Below the pieces are notes generated by a model. The model did no database searches, had not been told where the DNA came from, and saw only the letters and a list, made by a program, of their open reading frames with translations. From Pseudomonadota bacterium (GTDB lineage: Bacteria; Myxococcota_A; UBA796; UBA9615): a stretch of DNA of 64,000 bases. Each line of letters starts with the position of its first letter. Position 1 is the first letter of the stretch. The position numbers and the translations under genes are program-made. The stretch lies in contig JAAESI010000216.1 in the NCBI GenBank assembly GCA_024229515.1, positions 62,001 through 126,000 on the forward strand. Reading direction: 5' to 3'. Below are positions 25,831 through 34,530 of the stretch, piece after piece.

Positions 25831-26364
25831 TTGCTCGTCGAACTCCACGATCAGGGCTACGGCCCCTCGGATCTCGTGGGCGTCGCGCGACTGGGCAAGC
25901 CCTGGGGTGTGCGCGGCGACATCACCGTCCGCCTGGACAACCCCCACAGCGACTGCGAATGGACCGCCGATGTGGCGTTCCTGCACGGCGAGGCGTTCCC
26001 TCACCAGGCGGTCGAGGTCGAGCGGTGGCACGGCAAGGGCGGCAAGGTCCTGGTCAAGTTCGCGGGCATCAACAGCCCCGAAGACGCCAAGGCGCTGACC
26101 CACCTCAACGTGCTCGTGCCCCGCGACTGGATCGACACCCCCGCCGGCGACGAGCACCTCGTCGCGGACCTCATCGGGGTGACCGTGACGGACGTCGAGC
26201 GGGGCGAGATCGGCACCATCCGAGACGTCTTCAACGCCGGCGCCACCGACGTCTGGGTCATCAAGGGCTCCGGCGGCGAGGTGATGATCCCCGCCGTGAA
26301 GGACTTCGTGCTCGAGCTCGATCTGACCGCCCGCACGGCGTCCGTCCGCTACGAGACCGAATAG
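25831..26364 (+). CDS. rimM: Ribosome maturation factor RimM
   Basis: RimM binds S19 and assists maturation of the 30S head. The protein has the N-terminal beta barrel DLVGVARLGKPWGVRGDITV and the PRC-barrel GVTVTDVERGEIGTIRDVF and VMIPAVKDFVLELDL. The start is uncertain. TTG 25831 gives 177 residues, close to the family norm. ATG 25765 gives 199 residues but begins inside the khpA acidic tail, where the GAC repeats read as ACG threonines (MTKKSATTTKTTTRSP). Neither has a strong ribosome site. It ends four bases before trmD. Confidence 0.92.
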   Translation: MLVELHDQGYGPSDLVGVARLGKPWGVRGDITVRLDNPHSDCEWTADVAFLHGEAFPHQAVEVERWHGKGGKVLVKFAGINSPEDAKALTHLNVLVPRDWIDTPAGDEHLVADLIGVTVTDVERGEIGTIRDVFNAGATDVWVIKGSGGEVMIPAVKDFVLELDLTARTASVRYETE

Positions 26365-26368
26365 CGTC

Positions 26369-27121
26369 ATGCACTTCGAGGTGGTCACGGTCGTGCCCGA
26401 GACGGTCGAGGGCTACCTCGGGGCGTCGATCCTCGGCCGCGCCGCCGAAGCCGGCACCGTCTCCTTCGGCGTCACCCCCATGCGCGACTTCGGCGAAGGC
26501 AAGCACCGCCAGGTGGACGACTCGCCGTACGGCGGCGGCTCCGGGATGGTGATGAAGCCCGGCCCCGTGGTCGACGCCATCGAAGCGGCCCGCGCCGCCG
26601 CTCCCGCGGGCGAGCGCGTGCGCGTGCTCCTGATGAGCCCGGCGGGGACCCCCTTCGACCGCGCCGTCGCCGGACGCCTGGCGGCCGACTGCGACCGCCT
26701 CGTGCTCGTTTGCGGCCGCTACGAAGGCATCGACGCCCGCGTCGAGGACCACGTCGACGAGCTGGTCTCGGTCGGTGACTTCGTGCTCACCGGCGGTGAG
26801 CTGGCCGCCCTGGTGGTCGTGGATGCCGTCAGCCGACTCGTCCCGGGCGTGCTCGGCAACGACGCCTCCGCGGCGGAAGAGAGCTTCGAGGGGCCGCTCC
26901 TGGAGTACCCCCAATACACGCGCCCGCGGAACTTCCGGGGCCACGCGGTTCCGGACATTCTGCTGAGCGGAGACCACGCCAAGGTCGACCGCTGGCGGCT
27001 CGATCAAGCCGTGAGACGCACGATCGAGCGTCGACCGGACCTTCTTGGCGATCGGGCGACGTTGCCCGAAGAGATCTCAGAGTTGCTTGAAACACTGGAC
27101 TCCGCCCCCAATTCGAAGTAA
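26369..27121 (+). CDS. trmD: tRNA (guanine37-N1)-methyltransferase
   Basis: TrmD methylates G37 next to the anticodon using S-adenosylmethionine, preventing frameshifting. The 250-residue protein contains the trefoil-knot SPOUT signatures: RQVDDSPYGGGSGMVM, LVCGRYEGIDARVEDHVDEL and SVGDFVLTGGELAALVVVDA. It lies between rimM and rplS as in most bacteria, with four bases after rimM. Confidence 0.97.
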   Translation: MHFEVVTVVPETVEGYLGASILGRAAEAGTVSFGVTPMRDFGEGKHRQVDDSPYGGGSGMVMKPGPVVDAIEAARAAAPAGERVRVLLMSPAGTPFDRAVAGRLAADCDRLVLVCGRYEGIDARVEDHVDELVSVGDFVLTGGELAALVVVDAVSRLVPGVLGNDASAAEESFEGPLLEYPQYTRPRNFRGHAVPDILLSGDHAKVDRWRLDQAVRRTIERRPDLLGDRATLPEEISELLETLDSAPNSK

Positions 27122-27176
27122 ATGGCGCGTCCGCGCGCAGTGGACCCACCGGGCTGCGTGCATCAGGAGTTGAGAC

Positions 27177-27548
27177 ATGAGCGCAATCATCGCTGACATC
27201 GAGGCCGCCACCATGAAGGCCGCCCCCGTTCCCCGCTTCCGCCCCGGTGACACCGTCAAGGTGCACGTCCGCATCAAGGAAGGCGCCAAGGAGCGTGTCC
27301 AGATCTTCGAGGGCGTCGTGATCGGCTGGAACGCGGCTGGTGCCCGCTCCACCGTCACCGTCCGCAAGGTGAGCTACGGCGTCGGCGTCGAGCGCATCTT
27401 CCCGATCCACAGCCCCACCATCGAGCGCATCGAGTGGGTCCGTCGCGGCCGCGTGCGTCGCGCGAAGCTGTACTACCTCCGCAACCTCCGGGGCAAGAAG
27501 GCCCGTCTGACCGAGGTGCGTGAGGCCAAGGCCCCGACGCTCGACTGA
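27177..27548 (+). CDS. rplS: 50S ribosomal protein L19
   Basis: The 123-residue product shows RFRPGDTVKVHVRIKEGAKE, VQIFEGVVIGW and GVGVERIFPIHSPTIERIEW, all typical of L19, which sits at the subunit interface near bridge B8. AGGAG at 27164-27168 marks the start. The 55-base gap after trmD is the largest in the operon and could hold a separate ribosome-binding leader. Confidence 0.97.
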   Translation: MSAIIADIEAATMKAAPVPRFRPGDTVKVHVRIKEGAKERVQIFEGVVIGWNAAGARSTVTVRKVSYGVGVERIFPIHSPTIERIEWVRRGRVRRAKLYYLRNLRGKKARLTEVREAKAPTLD

Positions 27549-27555
27549 GTTCCAG

Positions 27556-27933
27556 TTGCCTTCGAGCACCGACGGCCGGACTGCCCTGGGGCGGTCCGGT
27601 GAGGACGTCGCCGTGCGCTTTCTGGAGGGACGCGGGCACCACGTGCTCGCCCGTCGCTTCCGGGTGCGTCATGGCGAGATCGACGTGGTCACCCGCAGCG
27701 GAGACCACCTGTACTTCGTAGAAGTGAAGACCCGCCGCCCTGGCTCCGACGCGTTCGGGGGTGGAGTCGGCTCCCTGACCGCCCTCAAGCAGCGCCGCAT
27801 GGGCCGCGTGGCCGACATCTTCGTGGGCCGCTCCCGGCTTCACGACCTCGTCCCCCACCTGTCGCTGCTGACGGTGGAGACGCGGGGAGGCCGCGCGCGC
27901 GTACGCTTCCTGCCGGATGCCTTCGATGCGTGA
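27556..27933 (+). CDS. yraN: YraN family (UPF0102) nuclease-fold protein
   Basis: The 125-residue protein contains LGRSGEDVAVRFLEGRGHHV, the endonuclease-fold residues GEIDVV and YFVEVKTRR, and the conserved ALKQRRMGRVADIF. It keeps the D-x(n)-ExK residues of Holliday-junction-like nucleases, but a cellular role is not established for the family. TTG 27556 is the only reasonable start after the rplS stop. It overlaps rsmI by 17 bases. Confidence 0.85.
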   Translation: MPSSTDGRTALGRSGEDVAVRFLEGRGHHVLARRFRVRHGEIDVVTRSGDHLYFVEVKTRRPGSDAFGGGVGSLTALKQRRMGRVADIFVGRSRLHDLVPHLSLLTVETRGGRARVRFLPDAFDA

Positions 27934-28654
27934 GTCCCGCGATCCCCAGCCCGGCACGCTCTACATCGTGGCCACGCCCATCGGGAACCTGGAGGACATC
28001 ACCCTCCGGGCCGCCCGCCTGCTCGGCTCGGTCGACAAGGTGCTGGCGGAGGACACCCGCCGCACGCGCACGCTGCTGACCCACCTGGGCCACAGCACGC
28101 CGACCATCTCCCTGCACGACCACAACGAGCGCGGACGCATCCCCCAGGTCCTGGGCTGGCTGCAGGGGGGCGAGTCGCTGGCGTTGGTCAGCGACGCCGG
28201 CACCCCCGCGATCTCCGACCCCGGCTTCCCCCTGGTGCGCGCCTGCGTCGAGGCGGATGTGCGGATCGTGCCGATCCCGGGCCCCTCGGCGCTGATCGCG
28301 GCGGTCTGCGCCGCCGGCCTGCCGACCGACCGGGTCTACTTCCTCGGCTTCCTCCCGGGCCGCCCCGGGCGCGCCAAGCGAGCGCTCAAGGGCGCCACCG
28401 AGCAGCCCGCCACCACCGTCGTCTACGTGGGCCCCCACAAGCTCCCCAAGACGCTCGCGATGGCGGTGGAGATCGCCGGCGCGGACCGCCCGGCCTGCAT
28501 CTGCCGGGAGCTCACGAAGGTCCACGAGGAGTTCGACCGCGGCACCCTCGGGGAGCTGGTCGAGCGCTGGACGGGCAAGAAGGTGAAGGGGGAGGTGACC
28601 CTCCTGATCGGGTCGCCCGATACCGTTCAGTCGCCCGGGAAGAACCCCGGGTAG
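27917..28654 (+). CDS. rsmI: 16S rRNA (cytidine1402-2'-O)-methyltransferase
   Basis: RsmI methylates the ribose of C1402 in the decoding centre. The protein opens GTLYIVATPIGNLEDITLRA, then LAEDTRRTRTLLTHL, LVSDAGTPAISDPGF, IPGPSALIAAVCAAGLPTD and CRELTKVHEEFDRGTL, the standard tetrapyrrole-methylase-fold series. ATG 27917 is used, ATG 27926 is an alternative. It is last in the ribosomal operon and its 3' end overlaps the convergent lipoprotein gene by 28 bases. Confidence 0.95.
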   Translation: MPSMRESRDPQPGTLYIVATPIGNLEDITLRAARLLGSVDKVLAEDTRRTRTLLTHLGHSTPTISLHDHNERGRIPQVLGWLQGGESLALVSDAGTPAISDPGFPLVRACVEADVRIVPIPGPSALIAAVCAAGLPTDRVYFLGFLPGRPGRAKRALKGATEQPATTVVYVGPHKLPKTLAMAVEIAGADRPACICRELTKVHEEFDRGTLGELVERWTGKKVKGEVTLLIGSPDTVQSPGKNPG

Positions 28655-29796
28655 ACGGCCAGGTCGAGGGCCCAGTCCATGAGCGGCTCGCCCTGCCAGT
28701 TGGCGATCAGCAGCGTGTAGCGCACGCCCGCGTCCAGCTGGAGCTCCGCGTCCTCGGGGTTGGCGAGCGTCGCCATCGACGAATCGACCACCGCCTTGCT
28801 GTCGAACCCCAGCTCGGTCTCGCCCTCTTCGTGCACGTACAGCACGGCGTCGAAGTCGCCGTGGCCGGACCAGTGCAGGTTGAAGGCGACGCGCGACGGC
28901 TCGGACAGCTCGAACTGGAACACGTCCAGATCGCCGTTGGGGTCGTTGGTCTTCTTGTCGTGGCCGGCGGTAGCGGCGTTGCCGGAGACGGCGTAGCGGC
29001 CCACGCCGAGCACGCCCAGGTCCTGCCACTCCTCGGCCGCGTCGTTGGGCTCCACTTCCACGATGGGGGTCGGCTCGCCGGCGTCGATGGAGGCGAGGTC
29101 GAGGGCGAAGTTCATGCCGTCGAGCCCGGAGCGGTCCTGCACGCGCACGTAGCCGCTGAACGGCTCCTCGCCCGTGTACCAGACCATCATCTCCTGCTCG
29201 GTCAGCTCATCCACCACCGAGACGCCGTCGACGTCCATCAGCCACAGCAGCGGCACGGTCACCTCGTCCTCGGGCCGGACCCGCAGCGCGGCGTACGTGT
29301 TGGCGGGGATCTGCAGCTCCCAGGCGGCGAACTGCTCGTCGTCGCCGAGGTCGACGTCGGCGGCGGGGAGCCCCGGCTCGAGCAACTCGGGCGGATCGAT
29401 CGCGACCACGTCGAACTCGCTCATCAGCAGCTGGTCGGCGTTCAGCAGGCCCCAGGGGTGGGGCCCCTCCCACGCGAGCAGGCCGAAGTGGAAGCGGAGC
29501 GTGAAGACGTCGCCGTCGGGCACGCCCTGGATGGCGTGGAAGACGACCTCCTCCGAGCTGGGCCCGTAGGCGACGTCGGCGCCGCTGAGGTCGAAGCCGA
29601 TGAGGGTCGCTTCGATGTCGACGAACGAGCCTGCCACGACGGTGGACGGGGCCAGGCTGAGGCTGGGTTCCACGGCGGCGTCATCGTCGTCGCCGGCCCA
29701 GGGGCCCTCGTTGATGTAGCCCCCGGGGACCTCGGGCGCCATGCAGGCGCTCAGCGCGAGGGCGAGGCTGATCATCAACGACGAGGTGCGGTTCAT
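28627..29796 (-). CDS. Lipoprotein with GDDDDAA linker and tandem envelope beta domains
   Basis: The 389-residue product has a lipoprotein signal (SLALALSAC, cysteine 17) and the linker WAGDDDDAAVEP. A first domain follows, PSTVVAGSFVDIEATLIGFD; a second pre-peptidase-like domain carries VEVEPNDAAEEWQDLGV with LDVFQFELSEPSRVAFNL and a C-terminal GVRYTLLIANWQGEPL. Proteins of this kind coat the outer membrane; no enzymatic motif is seen. ATG 29796 is chosen as the start of the signal peptide; longer starts lie in non-coding sequence. Confidence 0.75.
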   Translation of the reverse strand: MNRTSSLMISLALALSACMAPEVPGGYINEGPWAGDDDDAAVEPSLSLAPSTVVAGSFVDIEATLIGFDLSGADVAYGPSSEEVVFHAIQGVPDGDVFTLRFHFGLLAWEGPHPWGLLNADQLLMSEFDVVAIDPPELLEPGLPAADVDLGDDEQFAAWELQIPANTYAALRVRPEDEVTVPLLWLMDVDGVSVVDELTEQEMMVWYTGEEPFSGYVRVQDRSGLDGMNFALDLASIDAGEPTPIVEVEPNDAAEEWQDLGVLGVGRYAVSGNAATAGHDKKTNDPNGDLDVFQFELSEPSRVAFNLHWSGHGDFDAVLYVHEEGETELGFDSKAVVDSSMATLANPEDAELQLDAGVRYTLLIANWQGEPLMDWALDLAVYPGFFPGD

Positions 29797-29848
29797 CGAT
29801 CGGAACGATACACGCAGGTCCGTCGGGATCGCGGGTCGTTCGGAACCC

Positions 29849-30643
29849 CTAGCTGCCGTAGAGCAGGTCCCGAATCTCGGGGTCCGCGAGGATCTGCCGC
29901 ACGCGGGGGTCACGGGCCAGTTCGGTCCACGACTTGCTCTCCAGCCCCTGGCGCTCGGCGGCGTCTTGCAGCAGCACCTTCACCGGAGGCGCGTCCTCGA
30001 TCACGGTTCGGCGCGTGCGCGTCTTCATCGGGGCGCTGCGGCTGCGCAGTTCGCGCCCTTCGGAGTCGTTCTCCGCGTTGACCTCGCTGATCGCCGCCTC
30101 CGCATCGCGCACGGCGCGCACCCGATCGACGCCCTCCTGGATCACTTCTTGGAGGCTGAACAGCCGCACGGGGTTGTAGGGCGCCACGAACGCCGCTGTC
30201 TTGGATTCGGTCAGCCACGCCGGCGGATCCTCGTCGGGCTGCTGCTCCCACAGCGCGATGGTCTGCACGGTCCAGATCGCGATCGCGCCGTAGACCACGC
30301 CCTTGGCGGCTCCCAGGACCGAGCCGGCCCAGTGGTTGCTCAGCTTCAGCGGGCCGTTCCGCTCCACGATCATGCGTTCGACGATGACGGTCGCGATGAC
30401 GATGGCGAAGTACAGCAGCAGCCCCGCCGTCATTCGGCGCAAGAACGCGTGCTCGGCGAAGGCGTCACCCAGGAACGCGAGCCGATCCCCGACCGGTCCA
30501 GCCCAGTACTCGGACGTGAACCAGAGGCCTACGGCGGCCCCGATCGTGACCACTTGAGAGATGAGCCCGCGGTACCAGCCGATGGCGGCCAGCAGCACGA
30601 CGAAGGCGAGTGCGATCAGGTCGATGGTCAAGCCGGTTCCCAT
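29849..30643 (-). CDS. CvpA-family membrane protein
   Basis: The 264-residue protein has the CvpA layout of four N-terminal membrane helices (LIALAFVVLLAAIGWYRGLI, VVTIGAAVGLWFTSEYW, LLLYFAIVIATVIVERM and GAAKGVVYGAIAIWTVQTI) with the typical W-G-x(2)-GLI turn. A long hydrophilic C-terminal tail of about 130 residues ends DPRVRQILADPEIRDLL. CvpA proteins influence envelope integrity and bile or colicin sensitivity. The tail resembles a stress-type C-terminal repeat. Divergent from the NtrC-type regulator. Confidence 0.78.
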   Translation of the reverse strand: MGTGLTIDLIALAFVVLLAAIGWYRGLISQVVTIGAAVGLWFTSEYWAGPVGDRLAFLGDAFAEHAFLRRMTAGLLLYFAIVIATVIVERMIVERNGPLKLSNHWAGSVLGAAKGVVYGAIAIWTVQTIALWEQQPDEDPPAWLTESKTAAFVAPYNPVRLFSLQEVIQEGVDRVRAVRDAEAAISEVNAENDSEGRELRSRSAPMKTRTRRTVIEDAPPVKVLLQDAAERQGLESKSWTELARDPRVRQILADPEIRDLLYGS

Positions 30644-30727
30644 TGTACGTCTCCGGCGCGCATATACTGGCCGCGCTCTGGGGGAAGGACGCCTGACTGG
30701 CCTCCGATCTTCAGCAGGAGGGCCCGG

Positions 30728-32170
30728 GTGCCGCGCATCCTCATCGTCGACGACGAGAAGAACATCCGTCGTGTGCTCCAGGCGCTGCTGGAGGCGGACG
30801 GCTACGAGGTCGAGTCCGCCGCCGACGGCGACGAGGCGCGCGCGACGCTGCGCCGGTCCACCGAGGGCTTCGACGCGATCCTCACCGACCTACGCATGCC
30901 CGGCAGCGACGGCCTGCAGCTGCTGCGCTGGGCTCGCGCTTCGCATCCCGACACTCCGGTGGTCATGGTGACGGCCCACGGCACCGTCGACGTCGCCGTC
31001 GAAGCGATGCGCGCGGGCGCGTACGACTTCATCACCAAGCCGTTCGACGACGCCGAGCTGCGGGACATCGTCGGCAAGGCGGTCGCCCAGGCGGAGGCCA
31101 ACCAGACGCGCGTGTACGAGCCGGGCGAGGACGACGTCGCCACCACGGTCGAGCTGGACCACGCCGAGGCGGTGCTCAGCGAGATCATCGGCCGGTCCCC
31201 GGCGATGCAGAAGATGTTCGCGCTGCTCAAGAAGGTGGCGCCGTCCCCCACGACCATCCTCGTGCGGGGCGAGTCGGGCACCGGCAAGGAGCTGGTGGCG
31301 CGGGCGATCCACCGCCTCAGCGACCGCGCCGGCGAGCCGTTCGTGGCCGTCAACTGCACCGCGATCCCGGAGAACCTGTTCGAGTCCGAGCTGTTCGGCC
31401 ACGAGAAGGGGGCCTTCACCGGCGCCACCATCCGCCGCCCCGGCCGGTTCGAGCTGGCCACCAGCGGCACGCTCTTCCTGGATGAGATCGGTGAGCTTCC
31501 GCTGCCGATGCAGGCCAAGCTGCTCCGCGTGCTGCAGGAGCGGATCATCGAGCGCGTCGGCGGGGCCCACAACCCGATCGCGGTGGACGTGCGCCTCATC
31601 GCCGCCACGAACGCCGATCTGGAGGGCATGGTCTCCCGCGGCGAGTTCCGCGAAGACCTCTTCTATCGGCTCGACGTCGTGCCCATCCAGCTGCCCCCGC
31701 TGCGGCAACGGCCCAGCGACATCCCCGCCCTGGTGGACCACTTCCTGGGCCGCTTCGCCGACCGCCTCGGCCGCGACCTGCTCGGGGTCGACCCAGCGGT
31801 CCTGGGGGCCCTCGTCGAGTACCAGTGGCCGGGCAACATCCGGCAGCTGGAGAACATCGTGGAGCGCATGGTGCTCCTGGCTGAGAACGGCCGCTTGACC
31901 GTCGAGGACCTGCCCAAGGAGGTGCGCGACGGCCGCAAGGACCCCGAGGCCGGGGTCGACACCGTGCGGGAGATCGAGAAGGTCCCCGATGGCAACCTGA
32001 AGGACATCGTGCGCGAGCAGTCCCAGCGACTCGAGAAGGAGCTGATCCTGCGCGCCCTGGAGGAAGACGACTGGAACGTCACGCACACCGCGAAGCGGCT
32101 GGGGATCTCCCGCAAGGGGCTCCAGATCAAGATGAAGGACTACGGTCTGCGGCACGAGGAGCGGGTGTGA
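30728..32170 (+). CDS. NtrC-type response regulator, sigma-54-dependent (REC-AAA+-Fis)
   Basis: The 480-residue protein starts with a receiver domain (ILIVDDEKNIRRVL, phospho-acceptor Asp54 in ILTDLRMPG, KPF at the end). Then comes an AAA+ domain with Walker A GESGTGKE, sigma-54 loop GAFTGA, Walker B TLFLDEIGELP and arginine finger FREDLFYRL, and a Fis-type helix-turn-helix (WNVTHTAKRLGISRKGLQIK). GTG 30728 is supported by AGGAGGG. No full sensor kinase is adjacent. Its stop overlaps the start of the next gene (GTGA), an outer-membrane protein, so the two are co-translated. Confidence 0.93.
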   Translation: MPRILIVDDEKNIRRVLQALLEADGYEVESAADGDEARATLRRSTEGFDAILTDLRMPGSDGLQLLRWARASHPDTPVVMVTAHGTVDVAVEAMRAGAYDFITKPFDDAELRDIVGKAVAQAEANQTRVYEPGEDDVATTVELDHAEAVLSEIIGRSPAMQKMFALLKKVAPSPTTILVRGESGTGKELVARAIHRLSDRAGEPFVAVNCTAIPENLFESELFGHEKGAFTGATIRRPGRFELATSGTLFLDEIGELPLPMQAKLLRVLQERIIERVGGAHNPIAVDVRLIAATNADLEGMVSRGEFREDLFYRLDVVPIQLPPLRQRPSDIPALVDHFLGRFADRLGRDLLGVDPAVLGALVEYQWPGNIRQLENIVERMVLLAENGRLTVEDLPKEVRDGRKDPEAGVDTVREIEKVPDGNLKDIVREQSQRLEKELILRALEEDDWNVTHTAKRLGISRKGLQIKMKDYGLRHEERV

Positions 32171-33294
32171 CGGCTCGCCTCCTCCTGATCGCGGCGGCCC
32201 TGCTCGTGGCCGCGCCCGCGTACGCCGGGGACTACACGTCCACGCCGCCGTGGCTGCGGGGCGACATCCATGCCGGCTACCAGGGCTCCGTCGGCGTGCT
32301 CGAGCTGCAGGATCGCGAGGTCATCGCCGGTCCCCTGAGCGAGGTCGGACGGGCCGTGGAGCACGCCCACGCCATACACATCGGGGGAATCTTCAGCGCG
32401 TACCACGGCATCGCCGTGCGCCTCGACATCCCGATCATCGCGCACGATCAGCGGGTCTGGCTGACCGCCAACAGCCTGCGCTACGACCCCGACTACGGGC
32501 GCCCCACCGCGGTCGGCTCCCCGGCCCTCGGCGGCGACGTGCTCGAGGACTCCACCTCCAGTCGGATCCACAACGGATTCGGCGACATCACCCTGGGCTT
32601 CCGCGCGGTCCCCTTCGCCGAGAGCGGCGTGCCCGGACGCACCGCCCCGGTGAGCCTCGCGGTCGACCTCGACCTCACGTTCCCCAGCGGCGCCAGCCAC
32701 GACAAGCTGCGCGACAACGGCACCGGCGGCCCCGGCGTCGGCGGCATGCAGTTGGGCCTCGGGCTCGCGATCTCGCGGCGCCTCGCCGGCAGCGAGCCCT
32801 ACCTCCGCGTCGCCTACACCCACCGCGCCCCCTACAAGGTCGATCTGGCGAGCGCTCAGGTGCAGCTGTCGACGGTCGAAGTCGACGACGAAGGGCGCAC
32901 CACGCTGAACCCCGCCGACCAGCTCACGCTGGGCTTCGGCGCGGAGATCATCGCCCAGGAGAACCTCGCCGCCGACACCTCCATCCGGCTCGACGTGGGG
33001 GTCGCCTTCACCTACGTCTCGGACCACCAGGTCAGCTCCGGCACGTACCTGCCGGCGCCCCTGGATCCGACCGTCGGCCACCGCGCCGCCGCGGGTGAGC
33101 ACGTCGTCATCGAGGCCGGCCTCGGCGTGCGGGTTCGTCCCAAGCCGCAGGTCGAGCTCGTCATCGATCTGGATGGCGGCTGGGTCTCCCCCCACGTGCT
33201 CGAGCAGGTCGACTCCAAGTCGTACTCGATGCGCAGCGGTCCGGCGTCGTTCCTCATGCGCTTCGGCATGGGCGCCATCGTCCGACTCCGCTGA
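32167..33294 (+). CDS. Outer-membrane beta-barrel protein
   Basis: The 375-residue protein has a Sec signal peptide (LLLIAAALLVAAPAYAG) and then alternating beta strands with aromatic girdles. Tyr- and Arg-rich strands such as EPYLRVAYTHRAPYKVDL and the final MRFGMGAIVRLR, ending in an aromatic-poor but barrel-like last strand, suggest an outer-membrane protein. It starts with GTG inside the stop of the NtrC-type regulator. No ligand can be named; the coupling suggests its product is part of the same stimulus response. Confidence 0.65.
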   Translation: MTARLLLIAAALLVAAPAYAGDYTSTPPWLRGDIHAGYQGSVGVLELQDREVIAGPLSEVGRAVEHAHAIHIGGIFSAYHGIAVRLDIPIIAHDQRVWLTANSLRYDPDYGRPTAVGSPALGGDVLEDSTSSRIHNGFGDITLGFRAVPFAESGVPGRTAPVSLAVDLDLTFPSGASHDKLRDNGTGGPGVGGMQLGLGLAISRRLAGSEPYLRVAYTHRAPYKVDLASAQVQLSTVEVDDEGRTTLNPADQLTLGFGAEIIAQENLAADTSIRLDVGVAFTYVSDHQVSSGTYLPAPLDPTVGHRAAAGEHVVIEAGLGVRVRPKPQVELVIDLDGGWVSPHVLEQVDSKSYSMRSGPASFLMRFGMGAIVRLR

Positions 33295-33352
33295 GCGGGC
33301 GTAACGCTTCGCTTTGGTGGCGAACACAACGGGTGCTAGGTTCCGCAGCGAC

Positions 33353-34003
33353 GTGACTCGATCCATCCTCCTGATGTTGCTCTGCGTGCCCCTGCTGGCG
33401 GCCTGTTCGCCCCGCAATGGGCTGATCTCGCCGGACAGCGTGAGCGACGACGATGACACCCCTCCGCCGGAGGGCTGCACGTTCGAGAACGAGTGGCCCG
33501 AGCAGCTGGAGCAGTACGCTGGCTACGAGGGCACCGGCGCCGACGTCGGCGACTTCATCCCCGACTTCGCGCTCACCGACCAGAACGACGACACCTTCTG
33601 CATGTCCCAGCTGTTCGGGTCGGTGATGGTGCTCGACTTCAGCACCCGCTGGTGCGGCCCCTGCAACGAAGCCGCCGAAGAGGCGCCCCACCTGCTGGAG
33701 GAGGCGCGCGACATCGGCCCGGTCTGGTTCGCCAACGTGATGACCCAGAACCTCTCCGGCGGGCCCGCGGCCCAGTCCGACGTGGTCTGGTGGGCTGACA
33801 CCTACGGCCTCGAGTTCCCCGTCGGGCTCGACGCCTCCAGCACGGTCGCCGACGACTACGGCGTCACCAGCTACCCCCTCTTCCTGTTCGTCGCCCCCAC
33901 CGGTGAGGTCGTCGAACGGCACGAGAACAAGCCCACCGACGCCCAGGTTCTCGACTTCATCGAGGCCGCCGTCGAAGATTTCGCCGACTCGCTCCGTCCG
34001 TAA
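33353..34003 (+). CDS. Thioredoxin-fold lipoprotein with active-site CGPC
   Basis: The 216-residue product has a lipoprotein signal (LLMLLCVPLLAAC, cysteine 18), a short linker with SDDDDTPP, and a thioredoxin domain FIPDFALTDQNDDTFCM...VMVLDFSTRWCGPC with cysteines 101 and 104. The cis-proline loop reads TSYPLFLF. Start GTG 33353 is preferred over TTG 33314, whose extension precedes the signal peptide. Likely an outer-membrane-tethered thiol oxidoreductase, first of three genes with the TlpA protein and a beta-barrel. Confidence 0.85.
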   Translation: MTRSILLMLLCVPLLAACSPRNGLISPDSVSDDDDTPPPEGCTFENEWPEQLEQYAGYEGTGADVGDFIPDFALTDQNDDTFCMSQLFGSVMVLDFSTRWCGPCNEAAEEAPHLLEEARDIGPVWFANVMTQNLSGGPAAQSDVVWWADTYGLEFPVGLDASSTVADDYGVTSYPLFLFVAPTGEVVERHENKPTDAQVLDFIEAAVEDFADSLRP

Positions 34004-34029
34004 GCGCACACACCCGACCCTGGAGTCCC

Positions 34030-34527
34030 ATGCGCCCTCTGCTCGTCCTGTCCGCCGCTCTGCTACTCGCCGCCCCCCTCGCCCTCGCCGAGGACGGCGG
34101 CGGTGAGACGGCCACCGACTTCACGCTGCCCAACCTCGATGGCGGCAACGCGAGCCTGTCCGAGCATCTCGGCGAGAAGGTCATCCTGGTGAACTTCTGG
34201 GCCACGTGGTGCGACCCCTGCATGAAGGAGATGCCCAAGCTCAACGAGCTGCAGCAGGAGCTCGGCCCCAAGGGGCTGCAGGTCATCTCGATCTCGGTCG
34301 ACGAGGCCAAGGACGAGAGCAAGGTCAAGGCGTTGGTGAAGCGCTGGAAGTACGAGCCGCTGGTGCTGCTGGATTCCGAGACGCGGGTGGTGAACACCTA
34401 CAACCCCCGCAAGGACATGCCGTGGACGATGATCATCGGCAAGGACAAGACCATCGCGCACAAGAAGAAGGGCTTCACCGAGGGCGACGAGAAGAAGCTC
34501 CGCGAGTGGGTCGAGGCGCTTCTGTAA
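34030..34527 (+). CDS. TlpA-like periplasmic thiol:disulfide oxidoreductase
   Basis: A 165-residue protein with a cleavable signal peptide (LVLSAALLLAAPLALAED) and a TlpA/ResA-type thioredoxin fold: TDFTLPNLDGGNASLSEHLG, VNFWATWCDPC with cysteines 61 and 64, and the cis-proline MPWTMII. The middle residues DP (CDPC) differ from the CGPC of its lipoprotein neighbour. It probably keeps a periplasmic or outer-membrane partner reduced. It lies 26 bases after the thioredoxin lipoprotein and four before the barrel gene. Confidence 0.9.
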   Translation: MRPLLVLSAALLLAAPLALAEDGGGETATDFTLPNLDGGNASLSEHLGEKVILVNFWATWCDPCMKEMPKLNELQQELGPKGLQVISISVDEAKDESKVKALVKRWKYEPLVLLDSETRVVNTYNPRKDMPWTMIIGKDKTIAHKKKGFTEGDEKKLREWVEALL

Positions 34528-34530
34528 TCG

